Shown: positions 45,583-58,900 of the stretch, in pieces
How the letters are laid out: each line of letters opens with the position of its first letter
How positions within the stretch are numbered: position 1 is the first letter of the stretch
NCBI GenBank assembly: GCA_015680905.1
Contig: CM027377.1
Span: 19,182,501-19,246,500 of the forward strand
DNA: 64,000 bases
Direction: 5' to 3'
Origin: Coptis chinensis
Lineage: Eukaryota; Streptophyta; Magnoliopsida; Ranunculales; Ranunculaceae
Made by a program: the position numbers and the translations under genes
Notes under the pieces: model-generated
What the model saw: only the letters and a program-made list of their open reading frames with translations
What the model was told of the DNA's origin: nothing
The model's database searches: none

Positions 45583-46830
45583 TGTCTCACACACCATCAT
45601 ATATCACTTGTCTCTGCTTGCTTATTCAAAATTTCCCTTTTAATCTATTGTCTGTTCATCGTCTCATCCAATCTCTTCACTGTAATGTCATGTTTTCTTC
45701 CACTCATGTTGTGTTTCAGGATCTACAGACAAAAACACTAGTTGGTGGGAAGTATGAGCATGGGGGCATCTATTACTTTCAAGATGGTTATGGGCACTCT
45801 CACCAGAAGCATGCTTTCACAGTCTCAGTCTCTCCTGTTCAGTGGCGTAGACATCTTGGTCATCTTCCTCTGGCTAGTTTGCGAAGTTTAGTTCCAAGTA
45901 TTTCTTCTAGTATTCAGTCTTTAAGTTGTGAGGCTTGTGAGTTAGCTAAACATCGTCGTGATACTTACAAAAATAGGTTAAATAAGTGTTCTAGTGCTCC
46001 TTTTCAGTTAGTTCATTCAGATGCCTGGGGTCCTTGTAGAACCACTGGCCTTTTTGGAGCCAAGTACTTTATTGCATTTATAAATGATTTCTCTCTTGTT
46101 TGTTGGGTATATATTATGGAAAATCGTTCTCAAATATTCTCTGTTTTTCAAAAATTCTATGCTGAGATTACTAATCGATATTCTGCACACATGCATGTTT
46201 TTTGAACTGATAATGCCAAAGACGATACCTCTGCAATATTCAAGTGTTTTTTAGATGACCATGGCATTACACATCAAACCTCATGTGTGGATACACCTCA
46301 ACAAAATGGGGTTGCTGAGAGAAAGAACAGACACATTCTTGAAGTCGCCCGATGCTTAATGTTTCAAACAAATCTCCCAAAGTTTTATTGGGCAGAGGCA
46401 GTCCTTACTGCCACATACTTGATTAATTATATGCCCTCTTCAGTGTTAGGCGGAAAAACACCACACTCTGTTCTTTTTCCTAGTTAACCTTCTTTCCATC
46501 TTTCTCCTCATATTTTTGGTTGTGTCTGCTTTGTTCATAATCTTCAACCTAATCGTGATAAGTTGGACTCTCGTGCTATTAAGTGTGTTTTCCTTGGGTA
46601 TTCATGTACACAAAAGGTACAAGTGTTATAGTCCTCATCTATGCAAATCATTTGTCTGTGCTGATGTTACTTCTTTTGAAGATGTCCCGTTTTACTTTTC
46701 AGAAGGGAAGGTGTCCTTTGAACCATTTGAGGATTGTGTTCTGCCATCTGGTGTTGTTGATCTTCCTGTGACTATTGGTGTTAATGAGGGAGCTACTGAT
46801 CAGGTTACCGCTACTGGTGTTGGAGCTCTG

Positions 46831-46990
46831 GCAGACGGAGCGCATGTGCGCCCTACAGATAGCCTTACAGGAGCGCGCACGCGCCCTTTGCCTACAGTTG
46901 ATGTTCGCGATCCAGCAGACGGAGTGCGTGCGCACCCTACAGATAGCCTTACAGGAGCGCGCGCGTGCCCCTTACCTACAACTGATATTC
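46831..46990 (+). repeat. 84-bp tandem duplication in the copia D linker
   Basis: Two units (46831-46914, 46915-46990) start GCAGACGGAG and share CCCTACAGATAGCCTTACAG then GAGCGCGC. They lie in frame in the integrase-RT linker and encode a repeated PTDSLTGAR-PLPT motif. They are much richer in GC than the rest of the element. Confidence 0.9.
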
Positions 46991-48761
46991 GTGAGTTTGA
47001 GGTTGAAAGTTCAATTGCTCCACTGCCCTCACCTCTTCCCACTGTGTCTGTGGATCCTATTGCCATTCCTCGATGTTCCTATTACCCTACGGAAACTTGA
47101 ACGTCCACCTGCCAATATGCGTCTTCCTAGTAAGTATGCCCAGTATTCTATTTCTCAATATATTTCCACTGATCATTTACCACCATCTATCCAGTCTTTT
47201 GCTACGTCCTTGTTGTCTGTCTCTGTCCCTGTCCCTTCTGACTATAGGGAAGCTCTATCCCATCCTGGCTGGAAGCAAGCAATGGACGAGGAGTTGAGTA
47301 CCTTGTATTCTAATGACACTTGGGTCCTTACAGATCTTCCTTCTGGGAAGAAAGCGGTTGCTTGTAAGTGGGTTTTCACTATTAAGCATAATCTGGATGA
47401 TATTATTTCTCGTTTAAAGGCTCGCCTGGTTGCAAAAGTTTTTACCCGGACTTATGGTATTGATTACTCCAAGATGTTTTCTCCTGTTGCAAAGTTAGCC
47501 TCTGTGTGTATTGTTATTTCTCTTGTTGTTTATCATCCCTGTCCTCTGTTTCAATTGGATGTGAAGAATGCCTTTTTACATGGAGATCTCCTGGAGGAAA
47601 TCTATAAGGTACAACCTCCTGGGTTTGTTGCTCAAGGGGGGAAAGTCCGTCGATTAAAGAAGTCTCTTTATGGGCTCAAGTAGTCTCCTAGAGCTTGGTT
47701 TGTGAAGTTTAGCCAGGTTTTGATGGCTAATGGAATGACTAGGTGTGAATATGATCATTCCGTGTTTTACCGAAATACCCAACAAGGAATTATTGTCTTA
47801 GTTGTGTATGTTGATGATATCATTGTCACAAGGTCTTACAAACAGGGTATTGCTCGACTTAAAGTCAATCTCTCAAGACAGTTCCAGACCAAAAATCTAG
47901 GAGAACTAAAGTATTTCTTAGGCATTGAAGTTACAAGATTCCCTGGTGAAATAAATCTCTCACAAAGAAAGTATGTATTAGACCTGCTCAGTGAAACAGG
48001 TAATTTAGGAGCTTGCCCAGTAGAGACTCCTATGGATTCAAACGACAAACTCCAGTCAGATGTTGGAGAGTTGTATACCGATATTGAGGGATACTGTAGA
48101 CTGGTGGGAAAGCTAATCTATGCTACTATCACTTGCCCATATATCTTGTTTGCAATCAGTGTAGTATCTCAATATATGCATGCACCACGGATTCCTCACT
48201 ACCAGACAGTTATTCGTATTGTGCGGTATTTGAAAGGTTCTCTTGGTTGTGGATTGGTATATCGTTCTAATGGAAATTTTAATGTTGTTGGATATTCAGA
48301 TGTTGATTATGCAGGATCAATTTTAGATAGACGATCCACCACTGGGTATTATACCTTCCTTTGTAGAAATTTGGTGACATGGAAGAGTAAAAAGCAAACA
48401 GTTATGTCAAATTCTAGTGCAGAGGCTGAGTATAGAGCTATGGCTCGGGGATCAAAGTGAGTTAATGTGGATTCAATGAATCGCTACATAAGTTAGGTTT
48501 CGAGGTACAACTACTGATCCCTCTTCATTGTGATGATCAGGCAGCCATTCATATCGCTTCTAATCCAATAAACTAAGCACATAGAGGTAGATTGTCATTA
48601 TGTCAGACATAAGGTTGAAACAAAGGAGATAAGTACTCCTTATGTGGCATCTCAAGATCAGTTAGCTGATATATTCACCAAACCAGTGATTCGTCCAGTT
48701 TTGAGTTATATTGGTAACAAGCTGGGCATGAGCGATATATATGCTCCAGTTTGAAGGGGGG

Positions 48762-49000
48762 TGTTGAAGTATGTAGAGTCTCACACATTCTATAAGTGTG
48801 AGACCGTATCTTATTTAGTAGTTTCCATTTCGTGAAACCTATCACCCAATATAAATATATGAATTGTAGGTTAGAGTAAATATACTATAAACCCTACCTT
48901 CTTCTGGTGCCTCCATCCTTCCTTCTTCTTCTTCTTCTCCACTCCATCTCTTTAACCTAACCAGCTAACCACTATATGTATCTCCTAGCATAATTTAACA
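48762..49000 (+). repeat. 3' LTR of copia D
   Basis: 239 bp with the same ends as 45343-45582, preceded by the purine tract GAAGGGGGG (48753-48761). Confidence 0.95.
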
Positions 49001-49783
49001 AAGTTTTTTTCTCATTTAGCATGCTTTTCACCATTTCAACAACCGTCCGGTTCTTCCTTTCAGCAACCCTGTTCTATTTAGGGGTTTTCTTCACTGTCAA
49101 CTGCATGTGAATGCCATTTCTCTTGTGAAATGATGCAAACTCATCAGATAAGAACTCTCCCCCTCTATCGGTTCGAAGAACTTTAAGGGTACACCCGCTC
49201 TGTTTCTCTGCATAGGCTTTAAACTCTTGAAACTTTTCAAATGTTTCTGATTTGTAAGAGAGAAAAAATACCCAGCTCATACGATCGAGTATAGTCATCA
49301 GTAAATAGTAAAAAATATCTTCTCTTACTGAAAGACATAGTTCTTGTCGGACCACATATATCGGCATGGACAACTTCCAAAGGCATCTTGGCTCTATACG
49401 CCTTTCCAACTGGAAATGGTAAGCGGTGTTGCTTCCCGTAAACACACCTTTCACACAAATGATCAAGACCGGAAATAGAAGGCAAACCAAACACCATATC
49501 TTTCTAACATAACAATTTCAACGCATTCAAGTGTAAATGCCCATAGCGCAAATGCCATAATTTTGAATCATCATTAGCGCAGACAACTAAGGCACAATCA
49601 TCAATACAAGAAATCTCAAGAGGAAACATCTTGTTCTTGGTCATGGGAATTTTTATAAGAGGGATATTAGACCTATGTTTTATGAGTTTACACATAGCAT
49701 CATCAAACATAATAGAGTACCCTCGTTGAATCAACTGTCCTACGCTTAGCAAGTTATGAGCTAGACCAGGGATATAGTAAATA
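49001..49783 (-). pseudogene. Integrase core of copia C
   Basis: Minus strand from 49783: IYYIPGLAHNLLSVGQLIQ, KLWHLRYGHLHLNALKLL (HHCC zinc region), CVYGKQHRLPFPVGKA, VVHADICGPTRTMSF, VLRTDRGGEFLSDEF (catalytic D), then the edge of copia D. The match stops abruptly near 49783. Broken. Confidence 0.85.
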
Positions 49784-52190
49784 TCGGAAAGAAAACAAAA
49801 GAAAATAGACTTGCTCTAAAAGAAAGAGAGAGAAAGAGCTTACGGTTATGAGAGAGATAAAAGTCGGAGGAAAAAGACAACATTCATATACACACAACAG
49901 TGTGATTTGGTTTCGTTTCTTTTCACTGGTTTTCGCTTTTCTAGTCAATTTGCAAGTGAGTAGACTAAACTTTATATATACAATTGATTGATTACCATGG
50001 TTTATTTTAGTTATGTGTTTATTCTAGATATTGCAAGTTCATGACGACATCGACAATAATTGATTTGATAAGATATGTTCGGTGTACTGAGTTACAAACT
50101 TGAAAGTTTTATCAAGCGATTCAATTTCTTCTTCGTTGAGTCACTATTTTTTTGCTATAGTTTAAATGCTCTCTGAGATAAATGGACTGTCATATCATAG
50201 ATTCTACAAAAGTACAAAACAGTTATAAAAATCCAAGAAAAAGTGTCTCCGTATAGACATAAGGAATTGATTACATGTGAGTATAGATTTATTTGTGGTC
50301 TGACATAAATGCTCTCTACACTCTAGTATATATGGGTTTGCTTGTATATGGTCGTTGGGTGGTCTGTATGGCATTGATTGTTTGGAAGCCCTTAATATAT
50401 ATTTGAAACTTTGATTCTTATGATTATGTAAAAGTTTGGTATATAGCTATAGCTACTGTGAAAACCTTATTGAAGGAAATTTTAACTTATTACGTAAGTG
50501 GTAATGCTCAAGATATTTCTCCTTGTTCCATGATTTATATATAACGTTGTCTTTTTTTTTTACTTGGCATACAAGATGGACATCCCTATGCCTTGATAAA
50601 GATTGGTACTAATCTATGTTGATTAAGCATGCTAAGAAATTTTTATACGCAAGAGAGAGTGGTATTAATACGTTTATTTACATGCTTTCATTTGGTGCTC
50701 GATACATGATATATGTGTAGTATGCTTTCACAGTTACATTATAGCGGTCATCGGAATTTGATCAATTTGATTATTTGTGAGTAGTCTAAATATTATTTTC
50801 TTTTCAAATTTTATTGATTAGTTATCATACAAATTATAGTAGTTATGTATTTGTATTTATTGGATTTAGAGATCGAAATGTATTAATTTCATCAAGATTA
50901 TATGTTGTATATTGTATTACTGAAGCAAGGTTGGTTATTCTTTTACTAGCATTTTAAGTTTCAGGTGAGTTAGATTTTGTGTTTTAAGTAGAAATGTGAT
51001 AGGTTCTTGCTATTGGTGTTGTTCATATGAATGTAGATTAGATGTAGGAAGGCATAATGAATTGTAGTATTGTATGTGAAAAAGATGAATAGTGGACAGA
51101 AAACACGTACTACTCATAAAACTGTTTTGCGCAGTATTTTCTTTTTGCCTAGATGGATATCTTTCCGTACTCGGATGTCTCTCAAATTTAACGGCTGGAT
51201 ATCTTTCGAGGCTTCTATTAGCAAGACTGGTTTCTAGTTTAACTCAATGTAGAAAACTGCAGTGCGCAGTTGTACATTTTTGCTTAGATGGAGATTGAAT
51301 CAATCATGGATGGAGGTTATATTTAATATGTAGTTGTATAACATATGGTAGTATGGCATATTAAAATTATAGACAGATCCAACTGTTGGATTTCTGTCGA
51401 GGCATGCATAAGCGTGACTGGTCGTAGTTTTTCTACACCATAAAAACTGCAGTGCACAGTCTTTTTCTTCTGATTAGATGGAGGTCGATCCGTTGTCGGA
51501 TAGATGTCAAATTTGATTTGTATAGTTATCACACACAGTAGTTTTACACTTTAAAACTTCAGAGAAATTCAACGGTGGGTTATCTGTCGAGGCAGCATAG
51601 AAAATGAGCCTATTAATATTGGTTAAGTCGTGAATGAAAATGGTTAGGTGTTTAAATTGGTTATTGGCATAATGGCGGTGTATGTTATGTCGTGTTTATA
51701 ATTTTAGTATATTCTTATTATTATGGAAAGATTGGTGTGAAAATGAAAAGATGTAATTGTTTTCAAATTATCGGAAATGTTCAAATGTATAGAGAATTGG
51801 TTATGACTAGTTATTGGATTTTATTGTTATATCTCGGTGATTTAAGGAATTTGTGATAAACGATATGTGGAACTTAATTGTATTCATACAGAGTGTTGCT
51901 CCCCAATTAGGAGTGTATTTAATTAAGAAAGTTTTTAATTAATGTGTTACTCATAACTGAGAATTTTGATATATGTATATGGTTTATATATTTTATATTG
52001 AGGCGAGTTGAATGATTATTGTGTTTGGAATCTTTATTAATGATCCTACTGTGTGAGAATATGTTTATTTTATGATAAAAATATTATAATAAATTATAAC
52101 TCTTGAGTGTTAAAAAGTGTTGTGAAAAGTCTTGTGAAAATTTAATGTATCGCCTACATCTTTAGATCTCTCCACACCACTAAGTTCAAA
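49784..52190 (-). mobile_element. Reversed fragments of the large LTR family
   Basis: AT-rich and without genes. The right part (about 51960-52185) matches 60790-61025 closely (GTTTGGAATCTTTATTAATG; AACTCTTGAGTGTTAAAA; CACATCTTTAGATCTCTCCAC), and two places (49950 and 50778) carry the GTGAGTAGTCTAAA edge seen at 55775. It therefore consists of at least two partial, minus-oriented copies of the LTR family whose plus-oriented copy lies at 55909-59099. The outer boundaries are not clear. Confidence 0.65.
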
Positions 52191-52261
52191 AGATAAAAGA
52201 CGTCAACGTCTCTAAGTTTAGGATCTGCCATTTTCCTCGGTTTTGGTAAAATCCTCATTTC

Positions 52262-54280
52262 TTGAGTTCAAAAGAAGGAAATCTTCATCATCTTAAGATA
52301 GCGCGACGACTCGGACAGTTCGCTGGAGTGGATAAGAAGTCTTTCAAGTTTGAGAAGGTGGGTGTAAATGATAGAGAAGCTACCTTTTGGATCACTGAAA
52401 GAAGTAGAAGTAGGGTATTCAAATCCTCAATCTCTGAAGCAGGTGGACTATGGTTTGGGAAGTTGTTATGCCAGTCGAGTGTGAACCCCATTTCCCATGG
52501 AGATCCGAGATGGTATAATTATTCATATGCTATGCTTAAACCTACAAGGAAGAAGAACGTTTGGGGTGACTACATCCAACTAATGGTCTCCCCTAACAGA
52601 AGAGTTTCAAATCATAACGTTCTAATCTTTCCGGTCGGCGAAGATAGTCAAGGTTGGGCCGAATGTGGTCTATCACTACTTGATTTTTTCTTCCCAGGGG
52701 TGAAGTTTGGCGGAAGAGCTCAAGATGTTGAAAAGTTCTCTCGATCCCATAATCCCAACATTGCTATAAACAATCCCTTGGAGTTTCCCAACCTACCAGA
52801 AGATGTTGTCTCACATAAGTTGAAGGTGTCAATTAGATCAACAGGTATGATTACCAATGCCAGTTGGTGGACGGATCAATGCAGTTACATGTCATCCGTC
52901 TTCCAGAAACGTGGATTGGGGGTGGGTTGGCAACAAGATCAAAGACCACCTTGGTTATTCTAAGCTTAGAATCGTGGATAAGAAAAGAGTAGTTTTTTTT
53001 TTTAGTTGGAAGAGAAAGTTCAGAAACTTATTGAATTAGGGCACTTTGTGGTATAGCCAGAACTCAGTGAATTTTAAAGCATGGAGGCCAGATTGGCTAT
53101 CTTTGGATGCGTCTTTACTAGAGAAGAAGAAGTGGATGGTCTCTTTAATTGGAATTCCCCTTCATCTGATGGCGAAGCACACTGCAGAGAGAGTTGTTAA
53201 GCAATTTGGACAAGATTTTCAGATTGACGAGCGTACTCTTGTCTTTGGGTCTTCAATCATAAAAGTCATTTTAAACAATGTGAAACTCTCTCATATCCCT
53301 AGGTTGATCATCTTGGAAGAGAAGGGGTACAATTTTCTGATCAGAATCGAAGTCATCGAAAGGGACAACTCCGGCCGAAATCCGGCCACATCTCAGTGTG
53401 ACTCGGCATGTCCGGATACAGGTGGGTCACTAGATCATGTTTCTCCTGCCTCTGTTGCTCAAATGGCGGATAATGTGACATCACCCTCATCTACTTCACT
53501 GCCACCTGGTTTTGATAACAGACAAGAAATGGCCACGTCGCATGTTCAAAATTCAAATCTACCTCGTACAAATTGGAGGATAGATATTTCACAGGAGGCA
53601 CAACAGTCAAATGGTCAAAATGACAGTAACATTTCTGTGGACAATCACTGAAGCGGGTATGTCATCAAGTCTGATCCCAGGATCCTCAAACCCAGCACCC
53701 CATTTACATATGGAGAATGAACGGTATACATGGCCCACTAGCCCACGACAGACGCACATGACAAATGGGAGGTCCAATAGTAAAAAGAGGAACAAGGCAG
53801 GACCTATGGGCCTATTTCCCTGGTCGAATATTGCTTTAAGGTGGGCTCACATGGCAAGACAAGCACATAGGCGGGCCTAAACCGAAAAAGAAGGCACCAT
53901 CGTAGGACCATGTCAAACCCTAATTTTTGGAGAGGAACAGATTCATCTGTCCAAACCGGCTCAGGTATATGTGAATGCTCCTCATTCTCAACAGGCGAAC
54001 ATGTTAGAGTTTTCCAGTACTTCAACCCCTGCTTTCAATTCAAGTGATGACAACAATCATGAGGTCTTTTTCGGTCCTGATTCTTCTATTCGAGGTAGAC
54101 ACGTGCCTTCTCCATTATGCTCACATGAGGTGTCTTTCACATATTGCCAGTAGCATTCGTAGAAATGAGAATGAAGAGGACATTAGTAATTGGATTCAGT
54201 GGCTGGCAATTCTTTTAGCTGAGCAGCTTGGGTTAACTGAGGAATGAGGGAGACAAGCTCTTTTTAATTCGTTCATGGCC
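52262..54280 (+). pseudogene. LINE ORF1
   Basis: The first open part (52262-52963, 233 codons) has the pattern of plant L1 ORF1 proteins: FKFEKVGVNDREATFWITER with SRSRVF, GGLWFGKLL, WGDYIQLMV, GWAECGLSLLDFF. After a frame break near 52965-53045 the second part (53046-53651) continues with NFKAWRPDWLSLDASLLEKK, WMVSLIGIPLHL and HTAERVVKQFG, the DUF4283-like RNA-binding region. The last part (53652-54280) is fragmented. ORF1 proteins bind LINE RNA. Confidence 0.75.
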
Positions 54281-54389
54281 CTTGATAAAACAAGCAGAAC
54301 AAATCATATTACAGATGCTTCTCTGGCTTTTAATCAGGAAAGCTCATATTCGGAGAGGCTTAGCAATAGTGATGTTGGGGTTGACGACG

Positions 54390-55337
54390 TTCTTAATGAC
54401 AATTAAAATTGCTTCGTGGAATGCAAGGGGAGTGGGAAACTTGACAGATTGTAACAACATTCGGAGGTTGAGATTAAAACACAAGCTGGATATTATTGTT
54501 ATTCAAGAAACTAGGTTACAAGATGGAAACATCACTGAGTTTCATGCCCTTTGGAGACACCCTTGGCGGCTTGTTTTGGTTCCTTCTTTGGGTTTTTTTG
54601 GTGGGATTGCTCTTGCGTGGAACTCAAGCAAAATTATAGTGAAGGATATGCTTTGTAGAGCATATTCAATTTCAGTAGTGTGTACAAACTCTAATGATAG
54701 TTTTAAATGGCTGTTTACTGGGGTATATGGTCCTCCACAAGCTAGGTGGAGGGATCATTTTTGGGAGGAGTTGGAGAATGTTAAAGCATGGTCCCAACTT
54801 CCTTGGTGTCTTGGTGGCGATTTTAACGTTATTCGGTTCCCTCACGAAAGAAAAAGGGGTGGAAGGTTCGATGCAGGCATGCGTGAATTCGGTGAGTTTA
54901 TTAATAGTCATGCTCTTATAGACTATCCTCTGAATGGCGCCCTTTTCACATGGCCAGATGGACGAGAAGAACCCCAAATGTCAAGGGTTGACCGATTCTT
55001 AACTTCAACTACTTGTGATGAACACTACCGCCATGCTTCTCAATGACCACTTTCAAAATACTCCTCGGATCATCGGGGATCATCAGGCAATTATGTTACT
55101 TTGCGAAGATCGATTAAGTGGCCCTATTCCCTTTCGGTTCGAATTAATGTAGTTTGAAGACCAAACTCTTGTGACTAAGATCGAGGAATGGTAGAATTCT
55201 TTTCACTTTGAAGGAAGGCCTAATACTATTTGGTGGCTTAAAATGAAGGTACTTAAAAAGAAAGGCTTAAGACATGGAATAAAGAGGTCTTTGGCCGGGT
55301 GGATGTGCAAATTGATGATTTGCTATGTCGCATCGAG
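54390..55337 (+). pseudogene. LINE ORF2, endonuclease domain
   Basis: MTIKIASWNARGVGNL opens an APE-type endonuclease: IVIQETRLQDG (catalytic Glu), FTGVYGPPQARWRDHFWEEL, CLGGDFNVIRF (Asp and Asn), FTWPDGREEPQMSRVDRFLT (substrate Asp). One frame change near 55030 follows. The RT N-terminal linker (MKVLKKK, then a WNKEVFGRVDVQIDDLL-like stretch in another frame) runs to the break at 55337. Confidence 0.85.
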
Positions 55338-55908
55338 GTTATGACAACCCCAATTTTTAAACAACATAAATTACATTATTTGAATTTAAAATAACTATTA
55401 TATTATGAAGTCTAGCTTGTTCTAGAATTTGTTTGGTTGTTGTTGATTTTTCAAAATTGTTTGTTAGAACTTGTGTGGGTATTTTAGAATTATTTTTGGG
55501 CTTGAAAACATTGTTAAAATGTACTCATTCATATAGGTATGGACCTTGGGTGTTTTTAGACCCATTTGAGGCTCATATGTTAACTTAAACAGACTTAAAA
55601 CATTGAATAAACAATACCTGTGAATTTCCTCTGTAAAAATCTCATTATTCAAAAGCAAAATCCTAGCCTCCATTAAAAAAAATATTTTTGATTGAAAGAA
55701 ATAAAAAGAATGGGAAGAAGAAGAAAAGGGATTGGAGAAAAGGAAGCATATATGGGTATTCTTTTGCAAATTTAATTTCGGGTGAGTAGTCTAAACTTTA
55801 TTTTTATATAATTGATTTATTACTATGGTTTAGATTAGTTGCGTATTTAATTCTCTATAATGATATAGAACTTTGAGATCGAAATTATTTGTTTAATCAG
55901 AGACTGTC

Positions 55909-58900
55909 TGTCACAGCCCGAATTTCTAAACAATAACAAAGTGAATATTTGAAATATAATTATCTCAAACATCACTAGGTTCACTTGTTTAAAAACCCAG
56001 GCTATGACGGAGAATACTACACATACAAACCCTAATATCCATGTCATAAAAGAAACAACTTAAATAACAATACTCCCAACAATTATCCGCAATCTCTTTA
56101 TTAAGATAACATCCTTCCAAATAAAACATCAAAACCAACTCTCCAAATAAAATTCATCACTACCATGTCCTTATGCCATGAAAAAGGCAAAATACATTAT
56201 TACATTCTTCCAACAAAGAAATCAAATCTAAAAGAAAACTAACGGACAGGATCCTGCCGCGAATCACAATCACACGCCCGGCGTTCCATTTGCCTTTCCA
56301 CCTATGTTCCCAAGAACACACCCGTTACCCAAAACAAAGCAAACATGGGTCAAAAATTGAATTTGCTGGTATGAGTAGACTAAACACATATAAACATTTT
56401 AAACTTTTCTTATCCAACTAACACTTTAAATTCTATCATAACCTAATCATTCTCAAAGACAAGTAGTTCCGTCATCTCAAACGGCATAGTTTCTTCCCAA
56501 GCAAACTTCCATTTTATTAACTTCCATCTTATTAACCCATTCTAATAACTCATTTTAATATCTAAATAATTGAATTACACTTACCGATATCCGCCCATAT
56601 AAAGGGTAGGACCCCCCGCAAGAAAATGTTATTAAGTCCTACCCTCCCCAAAAGAAAGTTAGAACTTGTATATAACATATGTACATATCCTATATGTATT
56701 CAAAAGTAAGCCCAAACACACTTGCATCATCAACTAAATTTCTCTTATCAGAATCAATTACTTTTCTTATACACCCACCCTTTAGTACCTACTCCACGAT
56801 TTGCACTCCACACATTTGCCAAATCACACATTCCCTCGGTGCCTCTCTCCCAATCAATACCACAATATCATAGCCATCTCGGGCTTTCATACACATATTT
56901 CCACGGCCTTACAAAACTTCGTGTCATTCATGGCACATTCAATGAATACCTTAGGTCATTCCCGCCACATTCAAGGAATACCTATCATATCACTTAACGG
57001 GCCATTCATATGGCACATTCAATGAATGCCCCTGGGTCATTCCCGCCACATTCAAGGAATACCCAATCCTACATTCCCGCAACACTCAAGGAATACAACT
57101 AACCCCGCAAGGCTTATACCTTAGTTCCTCTTTAGGGCGGGTCCATGGTCATTCATGGCACATTCAATGAATACCCGGGTCATTCATGGCACATTCAATG
57201 AATACCCTTATATAACGCTAACGGGCCATTTATGGCACATTCAATAAATGCCCACCTAACATATGACTTCATCAGTCATAAAATCAAATTCCAAAACTTG
57301 AGGCGTGGAGAGTTCTAAAAGGGTGCGGTAAATTTTGTTTACGTATTATTGTACTTTATTGCATAGATTATTTCAGAGAACGTAGGAATATCTTGATTCA
57401 ATTATTTTTGGTTTACGCGTTATTAATTTCAGGGATGTCTTAGTGTCATAACGTTGCATATCATAAGATACAGCAAAATCACATAGTAGTTAATACACAT
57501 ACACACGTATATATAGAGGTCTTAGCCTAAAGTCAAGTATGCTAATAGCCCTAGACCTATCTTAATAACCCAAATCATAATCCGAGTTAAAAGTCAACTT
57601 CAATCAAAAGTCAACCCCGGTCAAAGTCAACACATCATGGTCAACGTCAAAATCAACACGTCATGGTCGTTTTGTCAAAGAAACCGTGCTTTCCGTGTTT
57701 GTTGATTATAGCCATGGTTCATGGCTAAGGTCAAAGGTGCATGGCTCATGGGCTTGTTAAGGTCATGGTTCGGACCCAACCGGCCAAGCCCAAACCTTAG
57801 AACCCGAAAGTCTAAACATGTAAAGACCCCGGAAAGATCTATTTTAAGTCCAATGGACTGGTCCCAAGCTATATTATTTTGGCAGGTTAAGTGGTTCGGT
57901 CCAAAATCTTTAAATTGAACCGGTCCACAAATAAGAGAAAACCGCCCAATCAAAACAAAATAGAACTTCCAAGCTTTAACTTAAACTGGTCCATGAACTA
58001 AACCAAATGGGTCCAAGTTTAATCCGCCCAACCAAACAAAATAAACCAATTTATTTGAAAGAACCAAGCCCAAGCCCGAAATGGGTTAATCGCTCATCTT
58101 CTCTCCCAAACTTCTCTCTCCACCACCTTCCACCACCAAATCGCCGGCCACCATTCTCCTCTTCCATCAAATCGGTTTTCACCAAATCAAAACCAACCGG
58201 ACTTTTACAAAAAGCAAAATCCTAAAATCATTTAAATCCAACTCTTCATCAATCTAGATCTACAAATTTTTTTCAAATTAATGGCTTTTTTTCTTTCAAA
58301 CTTCCATACCACTCTACAACACTCAATCAAACAACCACCACCACGATTCCTCAAACCAACAAAATCAAACACACAAAATTACAAAAGTTCCAACCACAAG
58401 ATGAATTGGCGAACGCCAAACGGGGCTCAAGCTTTCTCCAAGCTTCAAAAAAATCACGCAACAACCCAATATACCACAACACTTCAACCCCATCATCCAC
58501 AATAAAAAAAAACGAAAACCAACAATAACAGTTGTATAAACTGTGACGATTTTAAAAGCCGAAATTTTGGGCCTCCATCAACGAAATTTGCTCCAAGCTT
58601 CCACTATATGCCGACCTCTTTTGAGCACTCCAATTTTCCAACGAGCTTTTCCATTTATAAGAAAAATAACAACACAGTAAAACAGAACTAACCAAAGAAA
58701 TCTAACAGAAGAAAACTTTGACAATTTCATCATATAATTGATTTAAAAGAAAATCTAACTACATGGTTTCTATAGGCGGTTTCAGTAAATTCTAAACGGA
58801 TAAAAAAAATCATAGTTCTAGTAGTGGTGAGAGGTAACTCTACTCACTTGTATTAAAACCTTTCCGAATCGTCAAAAGACCTCTCCAAAAAACCGACCTT

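Larger units (their letters stand above)
45343..49000 (+). mobile_element. Copia element D, short, gag-less, youngest of the nest by LTR identity
   Basis: 3.66 kb, with LTRs at 45343-45582 and 48762-49000. The sequence after the 5' LTR already lies at the protease/integrase border (FNLLSVHRLIQSL), so the primer site, gag and most of protease are missing. Integrase (RRHLGHLPLASL; VHSDAWGP; TPQQNGVAERKNRH), reverse transcriptase (FQLDVKNAFLHGDL; VVYVDDIIVT) and RNase H (NSSAEAEYRAMARG) follow in order to a GAAGGGGGG purine tract. Flanks AAGCC and AAGTT look like an imperfect target repeat inside integrase of copia C. Broken, with several breaks. Confidence 0.9.
17717..49783 (-). mobile_element. 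Copia element C, outermost shell of the nest
   Basis: A minus-strand Ty1/copia fossil kept in five pieces: 3' LTR with polypurine tract and RNase H (17717-18609), reverse transcriptase (42271-42865 and from 44321), the integrase-RT linker and integrase tail (to 45342), and integrase core plus its zinc-binding region (49001-49783). The pieces fit end to end when the three later insertions (copia A, a solo LTR, copia D) are removed, giving about 3.3 kb. The 5' LTR and gag are not visible; the element stops near 49783. Broken, with many breaks. It is the oldest element of the nest by insertion order. Confidence 0.85.
52195..55337 (+). mobile_element. L1-type LINE, 5' portion
   Basis: A plant L1 with its 5' part kept: a short leader, ORF1 (52262 to about 54280) and the start of ORF2 (from about 54390) with a complete endonuclease domain and the beginning of the RT region. 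It ends at 55337 where LTR sequence begins, so RT, zinc finger, RNase H and poly(A) are missing. Opposite in orientation to the LINE at the window's right edge. Confidence 0.85.

Noticed and set aside
56679-57025. Overlapping plus-strand frames in the solo LTR
   Set aside because: They run through tandem repeats of an LTR and have no protein-like features.
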